A DNA stretch of 9,734 bases, taken from JAVDCA01 sp035764045 (lineage in GTDB: Bacteria > Pseudomonadota > Alphaproteobacteria > Rhizobiales > Xanthobacteraceae). Positions 1-6,350 of this stretch are shown piece after piece. The stretch's first letter is position 1. Every line of letters starts with the position of its first letter. Both the position numbers and the translations under genes were made by a program. Under the pieces are notes generated by a model. It was not told the DNA's origin. It worked only from the letters and a program-made list of their open reading frames with translations, and ran no database searches. The DNA lies in contig DASTZX010000305.1 in NCBI GenBank assembly GCA_035764045.1, forward strand, positions 1-9,734. The letters run 5' to 3'.

Positions 1-366
1 GCGTTGAAGACCGTCAACGGCTACCTGCAGAAGCAGGGCATCAAACCGGCCGGCCTGCCGATGACGATCTATACCTCGACCGACGACACGAGCTTCCAGT
101 TCCAGGCCGCGGTGCCGGTCACCGACGCGCCGAGCAACCCGCCGACTGGCGATCTTGCTGTCGGCAAGACGACGGCCGGCCGCGCGTTCAAGTTCGTCCA
201 TCGCGGGTCGTATGAGGACATGGACACGACCTACGACGCGATCACCAACTTCCTGGATGAGAAGCAGCTCGACGCCCAGGGCTCGTTCATCGAGCAATAT
301 GTGACCGATCCGGCCACCACGCCGCAGGAGAAGCTGGTGGTCGAGGTGTATGTGCCGGTGAAGTGA
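1..366 (+). CDS. GyrI-like small-molecule-binding domain protein, 3' part only
   Basis: The reading frame is open from the first base to a TGA at 364-366, so this is the C-terminal ~121 residues of a longer protein. The TTG at 4 is probably not the true start. The stretch reads like a GyrI-like/AraC effector-binding domain: a beta strand ending in AAVPVTD, a GKTTAGRAFKFVHRGSYEDM segment, a helix with TTYDAITNFL, and the closing strand EKLVVEVYVPVK. This fold binds small hydrophobic or cationic ligands, either as the sensor half of AraC/MerR-type regulators or in stand-alone proteins. No DNA-binding domain is visible, and an upstream domain (regulator or SRPBCC-like) may lie outside the window. 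The gene ends 324 bases before ffh and is probably a separate transcription unit. The domain assignment rests on family resemblance, and the ligand is unknown. Confidence 0.7.
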   Translation, partial: ALKTVNGYLQKQGIKPAGLPMTIYTSTDDTSFQFQAAVPVTDAPSNPPTGDLAVGKTTAGRAFKFVHRGSYEDMDTTYDAITNFLDEKQLDAQGSFIEQYVTDPATTPQEKLVVEVYVPVK

Positions 367-435
367 CCGCCCTCGGCCGCCGACCCCGGCCAGTGAGTTA
401 TGCCGACGCGGGGGGCGCCAGGCCGCCCGCGCGGA

Positions 436-464
436 TTTGACTTCGGGAGCCGCCTGCCCTAAGC
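436..464 (+). promoter_or_regulatory. Candidate sigma-70 promoter for ffh
   Basis: TTTGAC at 436-441 is followed after 17 bases by CTAAGC at 459-464. Compared with the alphaproteobacterial pattern CTTGAC-N17-CTATAT, the -35 matches 5 of 6 and the -10 matches 3 of 6. Transcription from here would start near 471 and give ffh a leader of about 220 nt. That leader would contain a small GC-rich hairpin (550-563) and the paired inverted repeat at 587-674. This is a pattern match only. Confidence 0.35.
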
Positions 465-586
465 CTCTCGCCGCTCTTATCTCGAGCCTGTGAATGCCGA
501 TCCACCGACCGGTCCCGTGAGGCCGGAGGTCCCCGCCCGACAGCGCGATGCGCCCTCGGGCGCGATCGGTGTTTGGGCATGATTTC

Positions 587-674
587 GTAGGATGGGCTGA
601 GGCCGAAGGCTGAAACCCATCAGCTGAGGGCGGCAAAGGAAGAGATGGGTTTCGCTACGCTCAACCCATCCTAC
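587..674. repeat. REPIN-like paired inverted repeat upstream of ffh
   Basis: The outer arms, 587-600 (gtaggatgggctga) and 661-674 (tcaacccatcctac), pair at 13 of 14 positions. A second nested pair, gaaacccatc at 612-621 with gatgggtttc at 644-653, is perfect. Each half can also fold alone: 591-598 pairs with 613-621 around a GCC-GAA-GGC mini-stem (602-610), and 644-651 pairs with 663-670. Two hairpins facing each other are the usual layout of a REP doublet. The element ends 16 bases before the ffh start codon. The 324-base gap 367-690 holds nothing else I can support except the candidate promoter and the hairpin gcgccc/gggcgc at 550-563. Confidence 0.7.
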
Positions 675-690
675 CCGTAAGGCGCAAGGC

Positions 691-2235
691 ATGTTCGACG
701 GCCTGTCCGAAAAGCTTTCCGGCATCCTCGACCGGCTGACCCGGCGCGGCGCGCTGACGGCGGCCGACGTCGATGCGGCCGCGCGCGAGGTGCGGCGGGC
801 GCTGCTCGAGGCGGACGTCGCCCTCGAGGTGGTGCGCGGCTTCGTGGACCGGCTGCGCGAGCGCGCGGTCGGGGTCGAGGTGATCAAGTCCGTCACGCCG
901 GGACAGATGGTCGTGAAGATCGTGCACGACCAGCTCATCGAGACGCTCGGTGCGGATGCCGATCCGATCGACCTCAACGCACCGGCTCCAGTTGCGATCA
1001 TGATGGTCGGCCTGCAGGGCTCGGGCAAGACGACGACCGCCGCCAAGGTCGCGCGCCGGCTCGCCGAGCAGATGAAGCGCAAGGCGCTGATGGCCTCGCT
1101 CGATACCTACCGGCCGGCGGCACAAGAGCAGCTTGCGGTCCTCGGCCAGCAGGTCGGTGTCGATACGTTGCCGATCGTCGCCGGCCAGACCCCGGTGCAG
1201 ATCGCGACCCGCGCCCTGCAGGCCGCCCGGCTCGGCGGCTACGACGTGGTGCTGCTCGATACGGCCGGCCGCACCACGCTCGACGAGGCGATGATGCATG
1301 AGGCCGCCGAGGTGAAGCGCGCCGCGAGCCCGCACGAGGTGCTGCTCGTGGCCGACGCGCTCACCGGCCAAGACGCCGTCAACCTGGCGCGCGCCTTCGA
1401 TCAGCGCGTCGGCCTCACTGGCATCGTGCTCACCCGCGTCGATGGCGATGGTCGCGGCGGCGCCGCGCTCTCCATGCGCGCCGTCACCGGCAAGCCGATC
1501 AAGCTGATCGGCACCGGCGAGAAGCTCGACGCGCTGGAGGATTTCCATCCGGCCCGCATCGCCGACCGCATCCTCGGCATGGGCGACATCGTCTCGCTGG
1601 TCGAGAAGGCGGCGCAGACGATCGACATGGAGAAGGCCGCGCGCACCGCCGAGCGCATGCGCAAGGGCGCCTTCGATCTCAACGATCTGCGCGAGCAGCT
1701 CGAGCAGATGCAGAACATGGGCGGGCTCGGCGGCCTCATGGGCCTCTTGCCCGGCGTCGCCAAGATGAAGAACCAGATGGCGGCTGCGAATCTCGACGAC
1801 AAGCTGCTCAAGCGTCAGGTCGCCATCATCCAGTCGATGACGCCGAAGGAACGGCGCACTCCCGACGTGCTCAAGGCGAGCCGCAAGAAACGCATCGCGG
1901 CCGGCTCCGGCACCAAGGTCGAGGAGATCAACAAGCTTTTGAAGATGCATCGCACCATGGCCGATCTGATGAAGGCCATGGGCGGCGCCGGCAAGCGCGG
2001 CCCGCTCGCCGGGCTCGCCAAGATGATGGGAATGGGCGGCGGCATGCCGAGTCCGGAGGAGATGGCGAAACTCGCCGAGAAGATGCCGGGCGGAGCGCCG
2101 GGCGTGCCGCCCGGGATGCCGGGCACTCCGGGCCTGCCGCCGCGCTTTCCTGGCGCCCCCGGCGGATTGCCGGGGCTCGGCGGCAAGCCGTTGCCCGGGC
2201 TCGGCGGATTTCCGGGACTGGGGAAAAAGAAGTGA
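691..2235 (+). CDS. ffh: Signal recognition particle GTPase Ffh
   Basis: Ffh binds the SRP RNA and hydrophobic signal sequences of nascent chains, and delivers ribosomes to FtsY at the inner membrane in a GTP-dependent step. The 514 residues show the standard order: helical N domain (about 1-95), then the G domain with G1 GLQGSGKT (107-114), DTAGR (190-194), TRVD (248-251) and GTGEK (274-278). The methionine-rich M domain follows, from about 325, with the SRP-RNA binding segment ASRKKRIAAGSG at 396-407. The start ATG follows an AAGG-like purine stretch (aaggcgcaagg, 679-689). The protein is longer than E. coli Ffh (about 453) because of a tail of some 75 residues from about 437, rich in Gly, Pro and Met and ending in PGLGKKK. 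The TRVD motif in place of TKxD is, as I recall, normal in alphaproteobacteria. Confidence 0.97.
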   Translation: MFDGLSEKLSGILDRLTRRGALTAADVDAAAREVRRALLEADVALEVVRGFVDRLRERAVGVEVIKSVTPGQMVVKIVHDQLIETLGADADPIDLNAPAPVAIMMVGLQGSGKTTTAAKVARRLAEQMKRKALMASLDTYRPAAQEQLAVLGQQVGVDTLPIVAGQTPVQIATRALQAARLGGYDVVLLDTAGRTTLDEAMMHEAAEVKRAASPHEVLLVADALTGQDAVNLARAFDQRVGLTGIVLTRVDGDGRGGAALSMRAVTGKPIKLIGTGEKLDALEDFHPARIADRILGMGDIVSLVEKAAQTIDMEKAARTAERMRKGAFDLNDLREQLEQMQNMGGLGGLMGLLPGVAKMKNQMAAANLDDKLLKRQVAIIQSMTPKERRTPDVLKASRKKRIAAGSGTKVEEINKLLKMHRTMADLMKAMGGAGKRGPLAGLAKMMGMGGGMPSPEEMAKLAEKMPGGAPGVPPGMPGTPGLPPRFPGAPGGLPGLGGKPLPGLGGFPGLGKKK

Positions 2236-2252
2236 GGACTGCCCACCCACAC

Positions 2253-2358
2253 CGTCATTCCGGGGCGCGAGCGAAGCTCGCGAGCCCGGAATCGATATTC
2301 GTAAACGCCAGTGGTTATGGATTCCGGGCCCGGTGCTGCGCGCCGTCCCGGAACGACG
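2253..2358. repeat. REPIN-like palindromic element between ffh and rpsP
   Basis: Two hairpin halves face each other. In the left half, attccggg (2257-2264) pairs with cccggaat (2285-2292) around an inner 7-bp perfect stem, cgcgagc/gctcgcg (2266-2282), with a GAA loop. In the right half, attccggg (2321-2328) pairs with cccggaa (2347-2353). The ends cgtcattccgg (2253-2263) and ccggaacgacg (2348-2358) are near-inverted copies, and gcccggaatc (2284-2293) pairs perfectly with gattccgggc (2320-2329). There is no T-run, so it is not a classical terminator, but any ffh-rpsP cotranscript must pass through it. Confidence 0.8.
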
Positions 2359-2390
2359 ATTGCTGAATCTCAATCGAAAGGACCAACCGA

Positions 2391-2759
2391 ATGTCTGTCG
2401 TCATCCGCATGTCGCGCGCCGGAACCAAGAAGCGGCCGTTCTATCACGTCGTGGTTGCGGACAGCCGCTTCCCGCGCGACGGTCGCTTCATCGAGCGGCT
2501 CGGCTTCTTCAATCCGCTGCTGCCCAAGGACCACAAGGATCGCCTCAAGCTCGATCTCGACAAGGTGAAGAGCTGGATGGCCAAGGGCGCGGTTCCGTCC
2601 GATCGCGTCATGCGCTTCCTCGACGCCGCCGGCCTCGCCAAGCGCCAGCAGCGCAACAATCCCGAGAAGGCGGTGCCGCGCAAGGAGCGCAAGGCGCGCG
2701 CGGAGGCGGCAGCAAAGGGTGGCGCCGCGCCGGGCGCTGCGGCGCCGGCCGCGGGCTGA
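2391..2759 (+). CDS. rpsP: 30S ribosomal protein S16
   Basis: S16 is a primary assembly protein of the 30S subunit that binds 16S rRNA. The 122-residue protein begins SVVIRMSRAGTKKRPFYHVVVADSR and continues with the conserved GRFIERLGFFNP (31-42) and a DRVxxFLDAAGL helix (71-82). The C-terminal extension from about 90 is rich in Lys, Ala and Gly, as is common in alphaproteobacterial S16, which is longer than the ~82-residue E. coli protein. A strong Shine-Dalgarno, GAAAGGA (2376-2382), lies 8 bases before the ATG. It is the first gene of the compact rpsP-rimM-trmD block, with rimM starting 12 bases after its stop. Confidence 0.97.
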   Translation: MSVVIRMSRAGTKKRPFYHVVVADSRFPRDGRFIERLGFFNPLLPKDHKDRLKLDLDKVKSWMAKGAVPSDRVMRFLDAAGLAKRQQRNNPEKAVPRKERKARAEAAAKGGAAPGAAAPAAG

Positions 2760-2771
2760 CGACCGTAAGCC

Positions 2772-3344
2772 GTGCCGGCGCGCGCGCCCGAGCCGCAACG
2801 CGTCTGCGTCGCCCGCCTCGGCGCCCCGCATGGCGTGCGCGGCGAGGTCAGGCTCTGGTCGTTCACGGCCGAGCCCGCCGCCGTCACGGCGTACGGGCCG
2901 CTCGAGACCGCCGACGGGCGGCTGATCGAGCTCGAGGCGCTGCGGCCTGCCAAGGACTGCTTCGTCGCACGCCTCAAAGGCGTCGGTGATCGAACCGCGG
3001 CCGAGCGTCTGCGCAATATGGAGCTGTTCGTTCCGCGCGAGCGCTTGCCGGCGCCCGAGGATGCCGACGAATTCTATCACGCGGACCTGATCGGGCTGTC
3101 CGCAGTCGATCCGGCCGGAGCGCCGCTCGGCCGCGTGGTGGCGGTGCATAATTTCGGCGCCGGCGACATCATCGAGGTGCAGCGCGCGGACAGCCGCGAG
3201 ACCGTCATGCTGCCGTTCACCCAGGATGCGGTGCCGGAGATCGATGTTGCGGGCGGGCGCATCGTGGTGGCGGCCGGAGCGTTCGAGCAGGCGGCGGCAT
3301 CCTCCCCAGACCTTCCCGGGAAACCGGGGAGGGGAGCCGAGTAG
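2772..3344 (+). CDS. rimM: Ribosome maturation factor RimM
   Basis: RimM binds S19 in the 30S head and assists 16S rRNA processing and late 30S assembly. The N-terminal RimM domain carries RVCVARLGAPHGVRGEVRLW (10-29) and GVGDRTAAERLRNMELF (70-86). The PRC-barrel domain carries EFYHADLIGL (100-109), VHNFGAGDIIEV (125-136) and the closing MLPFTQDAVPEID (146-158). The start must be the GTG at 2772: an in-frame TAA sits just upstream at 2766-2768, and the next usable in-frame start would cut into the conserved N-terminal block. No clear Shine-Dalgarno is visible, so translation is probably coupled to rpsP (12-base gap). The last ~14 residues (SSPDLPGKPGRGAE) are not part of the family core and are encoded by a palindromic repeat (3301-3334). 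Confidence 0.94.
   Translation: MPARAPEPQRVCVARLGAPHGVRGEVRLWSFTAEPAAVTAYGPLETADGRLIELEALRPAKDCFVARLKGVGDRTAAERLRNMELFVPRERLPAPEDADEFYHADLIGLSAVDPAGAPLGRVVAVHNFGAGDIIEVQRADSRETVMLPFTQDAVPEIDVAGGRIVVAAGAFEQAAASSPDLPGKPGRGAE
3301..3334. repeat. Short palindrome forming the 3' end of rimM
   Basis: cctcccc (3301-3307) pairs perfectly with ggggagg (3326-3332). A competing inner stem, cccgg (3315-3319) with ccggg (3324-3328), encloses the loop gaaa (3320-3323), a GNRA-type tetraloop if transcribed. The palindrome is read in frame as the last codons of rimM and ends about 18 bases before the trmD start, so a hairpin here could affect rimM mRNA ends or trmD initiation. Confidence 0.6.
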
Positions 3345-3352
3345 GATACGCC

Positions 3353-4063
3353 ATGTGGCGCGCCAGCGTGATCTCGATCTTTCCCGAGATGTTTCCGGGG
3401 CCGCTCGGTGCGAGCCTCGCCGGCAAGGCGCGTGAGAAGGGCATCTGGTCGCTCGATGCCATCGACCTGCGCGATTTCGCGACCGACCGGCACCGCACCG
3501 TCGACGACACGCCGGCAGGCGGCGGGCCCGGCATGGTGATGAAGCCGGACGTGATCGCGCGGGCGATCGACGCGGTCGCAGCGCAAGAGGGGCAGCCGCC
3601 CCGTCCGCGGCTGCTGATGAGCCCGCGCGGCGTGCCGCTGACCCAGGCGCGGGTTGCCGCGCTGGCCAGCGGGCCCGGGGTGGTCCTGCTGTGCGGTCGT
3701 TTCGAAGGGGTGGACGAGCGCGTCATCCTCGGCCGCGGTCTCGAGGAGGTGTCGATCGGCGATTATGTGCTCTCGGGCGGCGAGCTCGCCGCCATGGCGC
3801 TGATCGATGCTTGCGTCCGCCTGCTGCCGGGCGTCATGGGCAAGGAGGGATCGCTCGCAGAGGAGAGCTTCGCCGACGGGCTGCTGGAGTATCCTCAGTA
3901 TACCCGGCCCCCGCTGTGGGAAGGCCATGCCATCCCGGACGTGCTCGTGTCCGGCGACCACGCCAAGGTGGCGGCCTGGCGTCGCGCGGCGGCCGAAGAG
4001 CTCACCCGCGTGCGGCGCGCCGACCTGTGGGCCGCGCACGCGGGCGCAAAGCGGGAGAAATAA
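3353..4063 (+). CDS. trmD: tRNA (guanine-N1)-methyltransferase TrmD
   Basis: TrmD is the SAM-dependent SPOUT enzyme that makes m1G at position 37 of tRNAs with G36G37, preventing +1 frameshifting. It works as a homodimer. The 236 residues match the family length. Visible motifs are FATDRHRTVDDTPAGGGPGMVM (42-63), LLCGRFEGVDERV (112-124), the SAM-binding knot EVSIGDYVLSGGELAAM (132-148) and LEYPQYTRPPLWEGHAIPDVLVSGDH (178-203). Asp175 and Arg156 align with residues known to be catalytic in the Haemophilus enzyme. The gene starts 8 bases after the rimM stop, consistent with one transcript and coupled translation. The PAGGGPG form in place of PYGGGPG is, as I recall, usual in alphaproteobacteria. 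Confidence 0.97.
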   Translation: MWRASVISIFPEMFPGPLGASLAGKAREKGIWSLDAIDLRDFATDRHRTVDDTPAGGGPGMVMKPDVIARAIDAVAAQEGQPPRPRLLMSPRGVPLTQARVAALASGPGVVLLCGRFEGVDERVILGRGLEEVSIGDYVLSGGELAAMALIDACVRLLPGVMGKEGSLAEESFADGLLEYPQYTRPPLWEGHAIPDVLVSGDHAKVAAWRRAAAEELTRVRRADLWAAHAGAKREK

Positions 4064-4121
4064 CGATTTTTCAAGCATTTTGCCGGCCGTTTCGGCGATC
4101 CGGCGCCGCTGCGCGGTGGGG

Positions 4122-4150
4122 GTGACAAGGCCGGAAGTTTAGCGTAGAAG
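4122..4150 (+). promoter_or_regulatory. Candidate promoter for rplS
   Basis: GTGACA (4122-4127) and TAGAAG (4145-4150) are separated by exactly 17 bases and match TTGACA/TATAAT at 5 of 6 and 4 of 6. It lies in the 150-base gap between trmD and rplS and would give a transcript starting near 4157 with a leader of about 57 nt. This would let L19 be made independently of the rpsP-rimM-trmD transcript. It is only a sequence match. Confidence 0.4.
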
Positions 4151-4153
4151 CAC

Positions 4154-4194
4154 CCGCGAAAAGCGCGGCGGGACGCCGGGACGCAAGTCTGGCG
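4154..4194 (+). promoter_or_regulatory. Two-hairpin leader just upstream of rplS
   Basis: The first hairpin is ccgcg (4154-4158) with cgcgg (4164-4168) around an AAAAG loop. The second spans 4174-4194: cgccgggac pairs with gtctggcg around a GCAA loop, with one G-U pair and one bulged G. A GNRA tetraloop closed by C-G is typical of real RNA folds. The second hairpin ends 8 bases before the Shine-Dalgarno GGAG (4203-4206) of rplS. Leaders that bind their own ribosomal protein are known for several ribosomal operons. Whether this one does so is inference. Confidence 0.35.
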
Positions 4195-4213
4195 CAGCCG
4201 ACGGAGACATCCA

Positions 4214-4600
4214 ATGACAAATCTGATCCAAGAGCTCGAGCAAGAGCAGGTCGCGAAGCTTTCCGCCGGCAAGACCATTCCCGAGTTCGCCCCGGGCGAC
4301 ACCGTGATCGTCAACGTCAAGGTGGTCGAAGGCGAGCGGGTCCGCGTGCAGGCCTATGAGGGCGTCTGCATCGGCCGCTCCGGCGCCGGCCTCAACGAGA
4401 ACTTCACGGTGCGCAAGATCTCCTATGGCGAGGGGGTCGAGCGCGTCTTTCCGCTGCATTCGCCGATGATCGACTCGATCAAGCTGGTCCGCCGCGGCAA
4501 GGTCCGCCGCGCCAAGCTGTATTATCTGCGCGGACGCCGCGGCAAGGCGGCCCGCATCGGCGAGCGCCAGGAGCACGCCAGCGAGGCGGCCGCCGAGTAG
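4214..4600 (+). CDS. rplS: 50S ribosomal protein L19
   Basis: L19 sits at the 30S-50S interface of the large subunit. The 128-residue protein shows the family pattern: an N-terminal helix LIQELEQEQ (4-12), FAPGDTVIVNVKVVEGERVRVQAYEGVCIGR (25-55), FTVRKISYGEGVERVFPLHSP (64-84) and the basic stretch VRRGKVRRAKLYYLRGRRGKAARI. A short Ala/Glu tail extends past the core. GGAG (4203-4206) precedes the ATG by 7 bases. It is the last gene of the widely conserved rpsP-rimM-trmD-rplS cluster, but its 150-base upstream gap and own candidate promoter suggest partly independent expression. Confidence 0.97.
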   Translation: MTNLIQELEQEQVAKLSAGKTIPEFAPGDTVIVNVKVVEGERVRVQAYEGVCIGRSGAGLNENFTVRKISYGEGVERVFPLHSPMIDSIKLVRRGKVRRAKLYYLRGRRGKAARIGERQEHASEAAAE

Positions 4601-4609
4601 TTCGGCTTT
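4592..4609 (+). terminator. Weak hairpin at the end of rplS
   Basis: gccga (4592-4596) pairs with tcggc (4602-4606) around GTAGT, overlapping the TAG stop, and is followed by three Ts. The stem is short and the T-run weak, so this may only partly terminate transcription. Confidence 0.25.
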
Positions 4610-4866
4610 CAGTCCCAGTCGGGCGGGGCAGCGGCGTCGTCGCGGCGCTGAGCGAGATCGGCTGGCCGTGAACGTCCGGGTCGGGCGGACGGTCGGCTGC
4701 TGCCGCAGTGTTGCAGCATCATTGCGCCCGCTTTGTTGCAATGCAGCATCGCCGGCTGCTGATCGTTTGGGCCCCGGCGGCGATCGCCAGAACGCCTCCG
4801 GCAGGGCGCCTGTGGCGCCGCGACACGGGCGCCCGACTTGACGGGACGGCCATGCGGTCCCAAAGA
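4601..4866. other. Non-coding region upstream of leuC with repeated short arms
   Basis: The rplS-leuC gap (4601-4936, 336 bases) carries no convincing gene. A 61-codon frame at 4708-4893 lacks recognisable features. The region holds direct repeats arranged as a mirror: cggctgctg at 4694-4702 and 4753-4761 flank gcagcatc at 4713-4720 and 4743-4750. TGCTG and CAGCA cores are complementary, so each outer arm could pair with either inner arm. I see no run of leucine codons that would mark a leader peptide for attenuation. Confidence 0.4.
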
Positions 4867-4895
4867 CTTTGCACCGCTTTCCCGAACCACTAGAT
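4867..4895 (+). promoter_or_regulatory. Candidate promoter for leuC
   Basis: CTTTGC (4867-4872), 17 bases, then CTAGAT (4890-4895) match the alphaproteobacterial CTTGAC-N17-CTATAT pattern at 4 of 6 and 5 of 6. The transcript would begin near 4902, about 35 nt before the leuC ATG. A perfect CTTGAC at 4837-4842 lacks a matching -10 at proper spacing. This is a weak prediction. Confidence 0.3.
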
Positions 4896-4936
4896 ATGGC
4901 GCCGGCGGTCTGACCGCGCCGACAGGACGAGACGCT

Positions 4937-6343
4937 ATGGCGAATCCGCGTACCCTCTATGACAAGATCTGGGACGACCATCTGGTCGACGAGCAGCCGG
5001 ACGGCACCTGCCTGATCTACATCGATCGTCATCTCGTGCACGAGGTGACGAGCCCGCAGGCGTTCGAAGGCTTGCGGCTCGCCGGCCGCAAGGTGCATGC
5101 GCCCGAGAAGACGCTGTGCGTCGTCGACCACAACGTGCCGACGACCGACCGCAAGCTGCCCAATCCGGATCCGGAGAGCGCCGCGCAGATCGCCTACCTG
5201 GCCGAGAACGCCAAGCTGTTCGGCCTCGAATATTACAACGAGTTCGACCGCCGGCAGGGCATCGTCCACATCATCGGGCCGGAGCAGGGCTTCACTCTTC
5301 CGGGCACCACGCTGGTGTGCGGCGACAGCCATACCGCGACCCACGGCGCGTTCGGGGCGCTCGCCTACGGCATAGGTACGTCGGAGGTCGAGCATGTGCT
5401 CGCGACCCAGACGCTGATCCAGGCCAAGTCGAAGAACATGCGGGCGATCGTCGACGGCAAGCTGCCCGACGGCGTCACCGCCAAGGACATCATCCTTGCG
5501 ATCATCGGCGAGATCGGCACGGCGGGCGGCACCGGCTACGCGCTCGAATATGCGGGCGATGCGATCAGCAGCCTGTCGATGGAAGGCCGCATGACGGTGT
5601 GCAACATGTCGATCGAGGGCGGCGCCAAGGCCGGCTTCATCGCGCCGGACCAGAAGGTCTTCGACTATCTCAAGGACCGCCCCAAGGCCCCCAAGGGCGC
5701 GACCTGGGACCAGGCGGTGCGCTACTGGGAGACGCTGCGCTCCGACGAAGGCGCGCATTTCGATCGGGAGATCCGGCTCGACGCCGCCAACCTGCCGCCG
5801 CTCGTCACCTGGGGCACGAGCCCGGAGCAGGTGACGTCGATCACCGGCCACGTTCCGGTGCCGTCCGAGATCGCCGACGAGAACAAGCGGCGCGCCGCCG
5901 AGACATCGCTCGCCTACATGGGGCTCAAGGGCGGCGAGAAGATCATCGAGATCGCGATCGACCGCGTGTTCATCGGCTCCTGCACCAATGGCCGGCTCGA
6001 GGATCTGCGCGCTGCGGCTCGCATGATCGAGGGCAAGACCGTGAACGGCCACGTCAACGCCATGGTGGTGCCGGGCTCCGGCATCGTGAAGGAGCAGGCC
6101 GAGGCGGAAGGGCTCGACAAGATCTTCATCAACGCCGGCTTCGAATGGCGCGAGCCGGGTTGCTCGATGTGCCTCGCCATGAATCCCGACAAGCTTGCGC
6201 CGGGCGAGCGCTGCGCCTCGACGTCGAACCGCAATTTCGAGGGCCGCCAGGGTTACAAGGGCCGCACCCACCTGGTGTCGCCCGCCATGGCGGCGGCGGC
6301 GGCGATCGCAGGCAAGTTCGTCGACGTGCGGAACTGGCGCTAA
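4937..6343 (+). CDS. leuC: 3-isopropylmalate dehydratase large subunit LeuC
   Basis: With LeuD, this cytoplasmic enzyme isomerises 2-isopropylmalate to 3-isopropylmalate in leucine synthesis, using a [4Fe-4S] cluster. The 468 residues match the family length. It opens with MANPRTLYDKIWDDHLV and has VCGDSHTATHGAFGALAYGIGTSEVEHVLA (127-156). The cluster-ligand cysteines are visible at 349 (GSCTNGR) and at 409 and 412 (PGCSMCLAMN), and SNRNFEGRQG (430-439) contacts substrate in the aconitase family. The frame is open back to 4838, but those 33 codons do not resemble LeuC. The ATG at 4937 has an AGGACGAGA-type Shine-Dalgarno region and gives the expected N-terminus. leuD lies 962 bases downstream, beyond two small genes, so the subunits are not in one tight operon. 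Confidence 0.97.
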   Translation: MANPRTLYDKIWDDHLVDEQPDGTCLIYIDRHLVHEVTSPQAFEGLRLAGRKVHAPEKTLCVVDHNVPTTDRKLPNPDPESAAQIAYLAENAKLFGLEYYNEFDRRQGIVHIIGPEQGFTLPGTTLVCGDSHTATHGAFGALAYGIGTSEVEHVLATQTLIQAKSKNMRAIVDGKLPDGVTAKDIILAIIGEIGTAGGTGYALEYAGDAISSLSMEGRMTVCNMSIEGGAKAGFIAPDQKVFDYLKDRPKAPKGATWDQAVRYWETLRSDEGAHFDREIRLDAANLPPLVTWGTSPEQVTSITGHVPVPSEIADENKRRAAETSLAYMGLKGGEKIIEIAIDRVFIGSCTNGRLEDLRAAARMIEGKTVNGHVNAMVVPGSGIVKEQAEAEGLDKIFINAGFEWREPGCSMCLAMNPDKLAPGERCASTSNRNFEGRQGYKGRTHLVSPAMAAAAAIAGKFVDVRNWR

Positions 6344-6350
6344 GGCTCCC

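Noticed and set aside
1432..1443. Ffh G4 motif TRVD lacking the usual lysine
   Set aside because: The rest of the G domain is intact, and I recall TRVDGDGRGG as normal for alphaproteobacterial Ffh, so it is not a damaged site.
661..2373. Long open frame on the - strand (570 codons) opposite ffh
   Set aside because: It mirrors ffh in GC-rich sequence, has Arg/His/Leu/Ala-heavy composition, and shows no recognisable domain. Ffh on the + strand is certain.
4708..4893. 61-codon frame considered as a leu leader peptide
   Set aside because: It has no leucine run, no terminator/antiterminator pair follows it, and its end overlaps the candidate leuC promoter.
4838..4936. Upstream ATG giving LeuC a 33-residue extension
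   Set aside because: The extra residues do not resemble LeuC, the candidate promoter lies inside them, and the ATG at 4937 gives the canonical N-terminus with a purine-rich site upstream.
4139..6271. 710-codon open frame on the - strand across rplS and leuC
   Set aside because: It is antisense to two certain genes and has shadow-like composition, with no motifs.
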